DNA of 64,000 nucleotides from DASXKD01 sp963703605 (lineage in GTDB: Bacteria; Actinomycetota; Actinomycetes; Streptosporangiales; Streptosporangiaceae), in contig CAVPFC010000059.1 of assembly GCA_963703605.1 (NCBI GenBank), forward strand, positions 1 through 64,000. The letters run 5' to 3'. This document shows, in pieces, positions 16,723-24,373 of this stretch. A program made the translations under genes and the position numbers. Numbering within the stretch: position 1 is the stretch's first letter; every line of letters begins with the position of its first letter. Under the pieces are notes generated by a model. It searched no databases and was not told the DNA's origin. It was given only the letters and a program-made list of their open reading frames with translations.

Positions 16723-18825
16723 TCATTCCACGATGGCCGGGAAACTCCCGGTCGAGTCCTCGGTGGCGGACGGCACCGGATCGGGCAGCAGGTCGCGGAC
16801 CCGTTCCTTGATCTCGTCGCTGAGCTGCGCCGATGGCCGGGTGGCGTCGAGGACGAGGTACCGCTCCGGGGACTGCCTGGCCTGGGCCAGGAACCCCTCC
16901 CTGACCCGCTCGTGGAAGTCGGTGGGCTCGGCTTCGAGCCGGTCCGCGGACGCGGTGCGCCTGCTCAGGCCCTCCAAGGGCGGCAGGTCGAGCAGGATCG
17001 TCAGGTCCGGTTCCACCCCTCCGGTCGCCCACTTGTTGAGCCCCGCCACTTCACCGACCGGTTGGTTTCGCCCCCGCCCCTGGTATGCAATCGAAGAATC
17101 TACATAACGGTCCGTCACAACAACCGTGCCCCGTTCCAGAGCCGGGACGATCACTGACTCAACGTGCTCGGCCCGGTCCGCCGCATACATCAGCGTCTCG
17201 GCGCGCGGGGACAGGCCGGCGTGTGCCGTGTCGAGCAGCAGCGCACGCAGCCGCATCCCCACCTTGGTGGCGCCGGGCTCGTGCGTGGCGAGCACGTCGT
17301 AGCCCTGCTCGCGGAGCCAGATCGCGAGCAGCCGTGCCTGTGTGGTCTTGCCCGCGCCCTCGCCACCCTCGAACGCGATGAGTACCCCGCGGCGCGGCGG
17401 AGGGTGCGGCTGGGTGCCGTTGGGGTGCCCTGGCGCCTGGTCGAACGCCTCGCCGCGGAAGGTAGTGAGCAGGTCATTGCGGAGCGGCACCCCGCGGCGG
17501 TCATCCATCTGCTGGTAGGAGACGATGCCGAGCCACACCGCGATCACCGCGGACAGCAGCAGCACGAAGTTGTAGCCGATGGCGTCGTAGTCGATGTGCC
17601 CGATCCGCAGCGTGTTAGCGCCGGTGACGGCGTGGACGAGGGCGGTGAACCCGGTCGCGATAAAGGGCGAGACCGCGATCACCGTGAACAGGATGACTCG
17701 GATGCCCGACTGCAGGAACGCGAACGTCCGGCCTCGGGTCTCGTCGTCCACCTCGCTGCCCACGATGGTGTACCCGGTGACGTAGGCGATGCCGGCGAGC
17801 GCGCCGAGCACGACCACCAGGAAGACCACGATGACCAGATTGGGGATCAGCCCGATGAGCACGAGTGGAACGCCCGCGCCGACGATGCTCAGGCCGAACA
17901 GGCGGCGCCTGCTGAAGCCCCGGAGGATGCGCAGGCCCAGGAACATGCCCGCGGCGAGCCCGATGAAGATCGCGGAAAAGACGGCCCCCCATCCCGCGCT
18001 TCCGCCATGCAAGGTGTACTTGATATACGTGGGGCCCAGGCCCACTACCACCCCGCCGGCCGCGAAAGCGCCGACCATCCCGACCACAATCCCGCGCACC
18101 ACGGCGGTCTGGCCGATGAATTTCCAGCCTTCCCAGATGGTCTTGGCGACCGAGGGGGCGGAGATCTGCGCGCTCATGCTGCGCTTGGGGATCTCTCTGA
18201 GCGCGTAGATGGTGAGCGCGGACACGGCGAAGGTCGCCGCGTTGAAGTACAGGGCGAGGTTCACCTGATCGGAGCCGAGAACCCGGCCGATCCCGGCGAG
18301 CAGGGCGAAGATGAGCCCGGCCACCGGTGCGGTGCCGAACGTGGTGAACAGGCTGTACTGGTTGGCCTGTTCCAGCTTGTCCGGCGGCACCAGGTTCGGT
18401 ATCGAGGCGTCCTTGGCCGGGGTCCAGAACAGCGAGGCACAGGACGCCAGGAACCCGACCACATAGATCCAGGTGAGCTTGTTGACGATGCCAAGATGCA
18501 GGTCCAGCGGGATGGACAGGTACAACGCGCCACGGAACACATCGCCGATGATCATGTTCATCCGGCGATCGAACCGGTCCGCCACCGCGCCCGCCAGCGG
18601 GCCGAGCAGCAGGGCCGGCAGCAGTTGCGTCAGCCAGACCCCGCTGACCACCAAGGTCTGGGCCGCGACACCGCCCTTTGCCAGGACGGAGGCGAGCGAC
18701 GTCAGTGCGAGCAGGCTCAGCCAGTCCCCCAGGCTGGACAGCGACGTGGCGATCCACAGGCGCCGGAACGGCCTGATGGACAGCACGCTGGCGCTCGCTG
18801 TCTGGCTGGGGAATCGGAAGGTCAC
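16723..18825 (-). CDS. tmk: Fusion: MFS transporter - thymidylate kinase
   Basis: A 700-residue two-part protein. Residues about 1-435 form a 12-helix MFS permease with the usual short loop motifs (for example GAVADRFDRRMN after helix 2). Residues about 475-690 are a full thymidylate kinase: P-loop FEGGEGAGKTTQ, DRYVDSSIAYQGRGR with the DRY/S motif, and a LID region with RRTASADR. The kinase phosphorylates dTMP to dTDP. Kinase and permease are fused in one frame in many actinobacteria, so this is not an assembly artefact; the reason for the fusion and the transported compound are unknown. The start is a GTG at 18825. Confidence 0.92.
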   Translation of the reverse strand: MTFRFPSQTASASVLSIRPFRRLWIATSLSSLGDWLSLLALTSLASVLAKGGVAAQTLVVSGVWLTQLLPALLLGPLAGAVADRFDRRMNMIIGDVFRGALYLSIPLDLHLGIVNKLTWIYVVGFLASCASLFWTPAKDASIPNLVPPDKLEQANQYSLFTTFGTAPVAGLIFALLAGIGRVLGSDQVNLALYFNAATFAVSALTIYALREIPKRSMSAQISAPSVAKTIWEGWKFIGQTAVVRGIVVGMVGAFAAGGVVVGLGPTYIKYTLHGGSAGWGAVFSAIFIGLAAGMFLGLRILRGFSRRRLFGLSIVGAGVPLVLIGLIPNLVIVVFLVVVLGALAGIAYVTGYTIVGSEVDDETRGRTFAFLQSGIRVILFTVIAVSPFIATGFTALVHAVTGANTLRIGHIDYDAIGYNFVLLLSAVIAVWLGIVSYQQMDDRRGVPLRNDLLTTFRGEAFDQAPGHPNGTQPHPPPRRGVLIAFEGGEGAGKTTQARLLAIWLREQGYDVLATHEPGATKVGMRLRALLLDTAHAGLSPRAETLMYAADRAEHVESVIVPALERGTVVVTDRYVDSSIAYQGRGRNQPVGEVAGLNKWATGGVEPDLTILLDLPPLEGLSRRTASADRLEAEPTDFHERVREGFLAQARQSPERYLVLDATRPSAQLSDEIKERVRDLLPDPVPSATEDSTGSFPAIVE

Positions 18826-18908
18826 GGCGTTAGGGTATCGATCAGAGTTAAGCCGCGCCGCTTACCTGGGGCGGAATGCACACCTTGCGTTGATCCGCGC
18901 GCGCTCGG

Positions 18909-21821
18909 TCACCCGGGATCCACGGTCGGTGCCGGGGAAGGGCGGGTCCGGGAGGCGTTCCCGCCGCGCCGCGCGGCCGCCGGGCCGGTCGAGGACCGGC
19001 CGCTGCGCGCGTTCGCCGCGGGACGGCGCCGCGGCGAGGACGAGCCCGCGGCGCGGCGCTCGGCCAGCAACTCGGCCGCCCGCTGGAGGGTGATCGACTC
19101 CACCTCGTCGCCGCGGCGCAGGGATGCGTTGGTCTCGCCGTCGGTGACGTACGGGCCGTACCTGCCTTCCTTGATCACGATGGGCTGGCTCGTGGCCGGG
19201 TCCGCGCCGAGTTCGCGGAGCGGCGGCGCCGCGGCCCGCCGGCCCCGGGCCTTGGGCTGGGAGAAGAGCTCCTTGGCCTCGTCGAGCGTGATCGTGAACA
19301 GCTGCTCTTCGCCCTCCAGGGACCGGCTGTCGGTGCCCTTCTTCACGTAAGGGCCGTACCTTCCGTTCTGCACCGTGACCGGCTCGCCGTCGAGCTCGCC
19401 GAGCGTCCTCGGGAGGGTGAGCAGCCGCACCGCGTCATCGAGCGTGACGGTGTCCAGCGCCATGGAGTTCAGCAGCGAGGAACTCCGGGGCTTGCCGGTG
19501 GCGCCCTCCGGCAGCACCTCGGTGACGTAGGCGCCGAAGCGGCCGGTCTTGGCGACGATCTCGTGACCGGTCTGCGGGTCGGTGCCGAGCGCGACGTCGC
19601 TGCTCGGGCGGTCGAACAGCTCGGCGGCCCGCTCCGGGGTCAGCTCATCCGGGGCGGTGTCGTCCGGCACGTTCACCCGCTGGCCATCCCGTTCCAGGTA
19701 GGGCCCGTACCGGCCGACCCGGACGACGATGTCGGTCCCGGGCAGCGGGAACGAGCTGACTTCCCGGGCGTCGATGTCGCCAATGTCGCTGACTAGCTCC
19801 TTCAGCCCCTCTTCTCCGTCGGCCCCGAAGTAGAACCGGCGCAGCCACGGAACCCTGGCCGCCTCGCCGCGGGCGATCTCGTCGAGCGCGTCCTCCATCC
19901 GCGCGGTGAAGTCGTAGTCCACCAGATGGGCGAAATGCTGCTCCAGCAGGGTCACCACGGCGAAGGCAAGGAACGAGGGGACCAGCGCCGTGCCCTTCTT
20001 GAACACGTAGCCCCGGTCGAGGATCGTGCCGATGATCGACGCGTACGTGGACGGGCGCCCGATCTCCCGGTCCTCCAGCTCCTTGACCAGGCTCGCCTCG
20101 GTGTAGCGGGCCGGCGGGCGGGTCACGTGGTCGGCCGGGTGCAGCTCCCCGGTCAGCGGGTCCCGTTCGGCCAGCGGCGGCAGGCGGCGCTCCCGGTCGT
20201 CCCGGTCGGCGTCGTCCTCGACGTCCTCCACGTAGGCCTTCAGGAACCCGTGGAAGTTGATGATCTTGCCGGTCGCGGTGAACTCGGCTTCCTCGCCCGC
20301 CGACGACGTGCCGGTGACCCGCACGCTGACCGACTCGCCGGTCGCGTCCTTCATCTGCGAGGCGACCGTTCGCTTCCAGATCAGCTCGTACAGCCGGAAC
20401 TCGTCGCCCGACAGCCCGCTCTGCGCGGGGGTGCGGAACCGGTCCCCGGCGGGCCGGATCGCCTCGTGCGCCTCCTGGGCGTTCTTCACCTTGCTGGTGT
20501 AGACGCGGGGCTGGTCCGGGACGTACTCGGGACCGTACAGCTCGCGGGCCTGGGTGCGGGCGGCGCTGATCGCGGTCTGCGAGAGGGTCACCGAGTCGGT
20601 GCGCATATAGGTGATGTGGCCGTTCTCGTACAGCCGCTGCGCCGTGGACATCGTGTACTTGGCGGTGAAGCCGAGCTTCCTGGACGCCTCCTGCTGGAGC
20701 GTCGTGGTGCGGAACGGCGCGTACGGGGAACGCCGGTACGGCTTGCGTTCCACGCTGCTGACCGCGAAGTCGGCGCTTTCCAGTCGCTGCGCGAGCTCGC
20801 CCGCGCTCTGGCCGTCGAGCACCAGGGGGACGCCGTTCCGCCCGGCAGCCGGGCTGGCCTGCGCAGCCGCCTGGCCAGCCTCCGCCACCGCGCGGAGTGT
20901 GCCGTCGGAGGTGAAGTCACGTCCCTGCGCGATCCTGCGCCCGTCCAGCCCCGACAACCGTGCGGGGAACGATGATGGGTCACTCGCGCCAGCCGTTTTG
21001 CCGTGTTCTTCTTGCGCGGCGCCGGGCCGGTCAGCCTTTGCCGGGACCTTCGTGAAGATCGCCTCGAGGTCCCAGTACTCGGCCGGGCGGAACGCGATCC
21101 GTTCCCGCTCCCTGGCGACAATCAGCCGGGTGGCGACCGACTGCACGCGGCCCGCGGACAGCCGGGGCATGACCTTCTTCCACAGCACCGGCGAGACCTC
21201 GTACCCGTACAGGCGGTCGAGCACCCGCCGGGTCTGGTAGGCGTCGACCAGCCCGAGGTCAAGGTCACGCGGGTGCGCCACCGCCTCGGCGATCGCCTGC
21301 GGGGTGATCTCGTGGAAGACCATCCGGCGGGCGGGAACCTTGGGCTTGAGCTCCTCCAGCAGGTGCCAGGCGATCGCCTCGCCCTCGCGGTCCTCATCAG
21401 TGGCGAGCAGTAGTTCATCGGCGCCGGACAGCAGTTGCCGGAGCTTCGTCACCTGGGACTTCTTGTCGGCGTTGACCACGTACAGGGCTTCGAAGTCGTG
21501 GTCCACGTCTACACCGAGACGGGCCCATGGCTCCTTGCGGTACTTGACCGGGATTTCCGCGGCTTTGTCGGGCATGTCACGGATATGGCCGATGCTCGAC
21601 TCCACTACGTACCCCTGGCCCAGGTACCCGGCGATCGTGCGGGCCTTGGCGGGAGACTCGACGATGACAAGCCGCCGCCCACTGCCGCGGGCAGCATTCT
21701 GCCGCCCGGCGGCCGTTCGCCGCCCGGCGCCTTCCTTCCCGCCCGCGGCCTGCTTGCCGGCGGCTTGTTTGCCTGCGGCTGGCTTAGCCACGGTCGGAGT
21801 TCTTGCTGGCACGCCTCTCAC
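18909..21821 (-). CDS. topA: DNA topoisomerase I
   Basis: A 970-residue type IA topoisomerase that relaxes negative supercoils. An Ala/Lys-rich N-terminal tail is followed by the TOPRIM domain (LVIVESPAKARTI, acidic triad in LLATDEDREGEAIAWHL), the decatenation core and the catalytic Tyr in GHITYMRTDS. A spacer rich in Ala, Gly and Asp interrupts the region around residues 265-330. Instead of zinc fingers the C-terminus has several Gly-Arg-x-Gly-x-Tyr repeats (GRYGPYLERDGQ, GRFGAYVTEV, GRYGPYVKKG, GRYGPYVTDG) and a basic tail, as in actinobacterial enzymes. The GTG at 21821 is the upstream limit; another GTG nine bases downstream is possible. Confidence 0.95.
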   Translation of the reverse strand: MRGVPARTPTVAKPAAGKQAAGKQAAGGKEGAGRRTAAGRQNAARGSGRRLVIVESPAKARTIAGYLGQGYVVESSIGHIRDMPDKAAEIPVKYRKEPWARLGVDVDHDFEALYVVNADKKSQVTKLRQLLSGADELLLATDEDREGEAIAWHLLEELKPKVPARRMVFHEITPQAIAEAVAHPRDLDLGLVDAYQTRRVLDRLYGYEVSPVLWKKVMPRLSAGRVQSVATRLIVARERERIAFRPAEYWDLEAIFTKVPAKADRPGAAQEEHGKTAGASDPSSFPARLSGLDGRRIAQGRDFTSDGTLRAVAEAGQAAAQASPAAGRNGVPLVLDGQSAGELAQRLESADFAVSSVERKPYRRSPYAPFRTTTLQQEASRKLGFTAKYTMSTAQRLYENGHITYMRTDSVTLSQTAISAARTQARELYGPEYVPDQPRVYTSKVKNAQEAHEAIRPAGDRFRTPAQSGLSGDEFRLYELIWKRTVASQMKDATGESVSVRVTGTSSAGEEAEFTATGKIINFHGFLKAYVEDVEDDADRDDRERRLPPLAERDPLTGELHPADHVTRPPARYTEASLVKELEDREIGRPSTYASIIGTILDRGYVFKKGTALVPSFLAFAVVTLLEQHFAHLVDYDFTARMEDALDEIARGEAARVPWLRRFYFGADGEEGLKELVSDIGDIDAREVSSFPLPGTDIVVRVGRYGPYLERDGQRVNVPDDTAPDELTPERAAELFDRPSSDVALGTDPQTGHEIVAKTGRFGAYVTEVLPEGATGKPRSSSLLNSMALDTVTLDDAVRLLTLPRTLGELDGEPVTVQNGRYGPYVKKGTDSRSLEGEEQLFTITLDEAKELFSQPKARGRRAAAPPLRELGADPATSQPIVIKEGRYGPYVTDGETNASLRRGDEVESITLQRAAELLAERRAAGSSSPRRRPAANARSGRSSTGPAAARRGGNASRTRPSPAPTVDPG

Positions 21822-22005
21822 CCTCTAGCCCGGTACCCTTGCCCAGCATGTGTCATGCTGAACCAACTCACGGGTCCCTGCGTCCGTGTTTCCAACTCTC
21901 CTGCTCCCACCGGTGTTCCCGAAGGCACCCGGTGCCCAGGGCGGTAACCGCAGCGCTTCCCCCTGAGGAAGGAGCCACCGTGGCCAGTGCGCACAAAGGA
22001 CACTA

Positions 22006-22230
22006 ATGCCCGAGTATTCCTACCGTGTGGTCTACCTCCCCCGCGACGCGTCACGGGACGCGGCGCGACGCATCCTGACAGACCACGCCGAGCACGGGGA
22101 CTGGGAGCTCGCCCGGCTCCGGCTGTACGCCGACGGAAGCAGGAAAGCCACCCTGAGGCGCCAGATCATACGCGCAGTGCGCACCGGTGATGTGCACGTC
22201 CGCCAAATCGGGAAACGTGCCGCGCGCTGA
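22006..22230 (+). CDS. DUF5703 family protein
   Basis: A small basic protein of 74 residues, almost wholly made of the conserved DUF5703 sequence: EYSYRVVYLPRDASRDAARR, HAEHGDWELARLRLYADGSR and the basic end RRQIIRAVRT. This small family is widespread in actinobacteria next to topA or M20-peptidase genes and has no known function. The high content of Arg and the strand-helix pattern would suit nucleic-acid or protein binding. It is transcribed away from topA and convergent with the M20 gene. Confidence 0.85.
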   Translation: MPEYSYRVVYLPRDASRDAARRILTDHAEHGDWELARLRLYADGSRKATLRRQIIRAVRTGDVHVRQIGKRAAR

Positions 22231-22263
22231 CAGCGCCGGCGAAACTGCCAGCAGGCGAACCCG

Positions 22264-23601
22264 CTAGCAGCGGTCGAGGAAGTCGTCGAGGACCCGCACG
22301 CCGAACTTCAGCGCGTCCACGGGCACCCGCTCGTCCACACCGTGGAACATGCCGAAGAAGTCGAGTTCGGCGGGCAGGCGGAGCGGCGCGAACCCAAAGC
22401 ACCGGATGCCGAGCCTGCTGAACGACTTCGCGTCGGTACCACCGGACAGGCAGTAAGGCACCACCCGGGCGCCGGGGTCGGCAGCCAGGATGGCGGAGGT
22501 CATCGCGTCGCACAGGGCACCGTCGAACCCGGTTTCGACCGCGATGTCGTGGTGGATGAACTCCCGTTGCACACCGGGCCCGAGCAGGCTGTCGATCTCC
22601 GCGAGGAACTCGTCCCCGTACCCGGGCACGAAGCGGCCGTCCACGTCCGCCGTGGCCACGCCGGGGATCACGTTCACCTTGTAACCGGCGTTGAGCCTGC
22701 TGGGGTTGGCTGTGTTGGAAACCGTTGCCCCGATCATCCGGGTCAGCGGCCCCAGCTTCGCCAGCACCTGGCGGGGCAGGTCGGGTCCCTGCTCGATGCC
22801 CAGCGCTTCGGCGGCGGCCGCGAGGAACTCCTGGGCGGCTGGGGTCAGCCGGGTCGGCCACTCGTGCCGCCCGATCCTGGCGACCGTCTCGGCCAGTTCG
22901 GTGACGACGTTGCCCGGGTGCAGCATCGACCCGTGCCCCGCCGAGCCGCGAAGCGTCAGCCGCAGCCAGGCGATGCCCTTCTCTGCCGTCTGCACGAGGT
23001 AGAGGCGCTGGCCACCGACGGTGGCGCTGAAGCCGCCGACCTCGCTGATCGCCTCGGTAACCCCCTCGAAGAGTTCCGGGTGATTCTCGGTCAGCCACCC
23101 CGCGCCCCAGACACCGCCCGCCTCCTCGTCGGCCAGGAAGGCGAGTACCACGTCGCGGGGCGGGCGCCGTCCCTCGCGCAGCCGCTGCCGGGCCACCGCC
23201 AGGATCATGGCGTCCATGTCCTTCATGTCCACCGCGCCGCGCCCCCAGATCTGGGGCCCGGTCAGGTCATCCGCGGTGATGTCCCCGGAGAAGGGATGCA
23301 CGGCCCAGTCCGCCGGCTCGGCTGGCACCACGTCGAGATGACCGTGGATCAACAGCGCCGGGCGGCTGGAATCCTCGCCGGCGATCCTCGCGACCACGCT
23401 CGCCCGGCCAGGGTGGGACTCGAAGATCGTGGGCTCGAGGCCTACCTCTGCCAGCAAGGCGGCGGCGTGTTCGGCCGCCTGGCGCTCTCCTGGCCCTGAG
23501 TGGTCGCCACGGTTGCTCGTGTCGATCCTGATCAGGTCGCTGCATATGGTCGCGACCTCGTCTTCGGCGGTGACGGCGCGGCTTGCTGGGTTCTCGGTCA
23601 C
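22264..23601 (-). CDS. M20-family metallopeptidase / deacylase
   Basis: A 445-residue cytoplasmic di-zinc hydrolase of the M20 family. The metal-binding positions are visible: HGHLDVVP (first His, with catalytic Asp), GRGAVDMKD (bridging Asp), DEEAGG (catalytic Glu followed by ligand Glu), and the late His in FFGMFHGVDER. A lid or dimerisation domain lies in the middle. Members include carboxypeptidases, aminoacylases and succinyl-diaminopimelate desuccinylase-like enzymes; specificity is unclear. The GTG at 23601 fits family length. The frame extends to 23730, but the extra residues are Pro/Arg-rich and unlike the family. Confidence 0.88.
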   Translation of the reverse strand: MTENPASRAVTAEDEVATICSDLIRIDTSNRGDHSGPGERQAAEHAAALLAEVGLEPTIFESHPGRASVVARIAGEDSSRPALLIHGHLDVVPAEPADWAVHPFSGDITADDLTGPQIWGRGAVDMKDMDAMILAVARQRLREGRRPPRDVVLAFLADEEAGGVWGAGWLTENHPELFEGVTEAISEVGGFSATVGGQRLYLVQTAEKGIAWLRLTLRGSAGHGSMLHPGNVVTELAETVARIGRHEWPTRLTPAAQEFLAAAAEALGIEQGPDLPRQVLAKLGPLTRMIGATVSNTANPSRLNAGYKVNVIPGVATADVDGRFVPGYGDEFLAEIDSLLGPGVQREFIHHDIAVETGFDGALCDAMTSAILAADPGARVVPYCLSGGTDAKSFSRLGIRCFGFAPLRLPAELDFFGMFHGVDERVPVDALKFGVRVLDDFLDRC

Positions 23602-23825
23602 CAGGCCATCGTCGCACTTGGTTTGGCGTGGCCGGCCTCCTCCCCCGGGAAGGGGGTTTCGATCTGGGGGGCGGCGCGGGGGACGGGACGTTGTGCGGGG
23701 CGGGGCGGTCGGGGCTCGGCGCCTGGCCACGGCGGGGGTTCGGCGCGGCCTCCAACGCCTCGCCGTACCTGACGGGATTTGCTATCGTGATGCGGCCGAC
23801 ACGGCACCTGCCGTGCTCCGGCTGC

Positions 23826-23910
23826 GTCCGGGTGGCGGAATAGGCAGACGCGCTAGCTTGAGGTGCTAGTGCCCGTAAAGGGCATGGGGGTTCAAGTCCC
23901 CCCTCGGACA
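23826..23910 (+). tRNA. tRNA-Leu (anticodon GAG)
   Basis: An 85-nt class II tRNA. The acceptor stem GTCCGGG pairs with CTCGGAC (one G-T). The anticodon stem GCTAGC/GCTAGT encloses the loop with GAG. The long variable arm TGCCCGTAAAGGGCA is typical of Leu, and the T-arm is GGGGGTTCAAGTCCCCC. CCA is not encoded. Degenerate copies of its 3' third appear at 43908-43931 and 44001-44031. Confidence 0.96.
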
Positions 23911-24373
23911 CAGGTGATCATGCTCTGACCAGGCAATTCACTATAGGGCTCGGTCGAACCCCGGGTAAATCCGCAGGTCAGGGACATAGGGGTTCAACTC
24001 GGTGGAATCCCGGGACGTGGCCGACGCCCGGAATGCGGGTTCACTCGGCGTAGCGGTATGTGTAACCGGGTAGCGGTATGTGTAACCGGCCGGAGCCGCA
24101 AACCCAGCGACGCGCATGATGCTGGTGCATCGAACTGACCGGTCAGCCCGCAACCGAGAACTATACGCGCAGTGACGAGTCGAGCAGACCGCTTCGTACG
24201 CACTGGCGTCCGTCGTCGACACCACCGGCCTACTCTGCGCAGGGCTGACACTCACCGTTACCTTGTCGCTCCGCGGCTCACTCAGCCACGCAGCCACCTG
24301 GAACAGCTGTACCACGACCTCTCCACAGGAAGACCGGCAGCCGCCTCCGGTCCATCCCCACCCCCGCCCGGGC
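23911..24373. other. Gene-free junction after tRNA-Leu, with repeats
   Basis: About 460 bases with no convincing gene. It holds the tandem repeat at 24051-24090 and, at about 23975-24002, a stretch (AGGTCAGGGACATAGGGG then TTCAACTCG) that resembles the block before and within the degenerate tRNA-Leu copy at 43993-44020. This looks like the scar of one or more insertions at the tRNA 3' end. Confidence 0.45.
24051..24090. repeat. 20-bp tandem duplication
   Basis: A 20-bp unit beginning TAGCGGTATG occurs twice in direct succession (24051-24070, 24071-24090), differing only in the last base. It lies about 280 bp after the end of the six-gene operon, on the tRNA side. Confidence 0.85.

Noticed and set aside
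17164..19350. Long plus-strand open frame (about 728 codons) opposite the MFS-tmk gene
   Set aside because: Its product is a Glu/Gly/Arg/His-rich low-complexity reading, exactly antisense to a well-supported gene; long antisense frames are expected at this G/C content.
23941..24315. Minus-strand frame of 124 codons after tRNA-Leu
   Set aside because: Contains the tandem repeat, atypical composition and no start signal; better explained as insertion-scar DNA.
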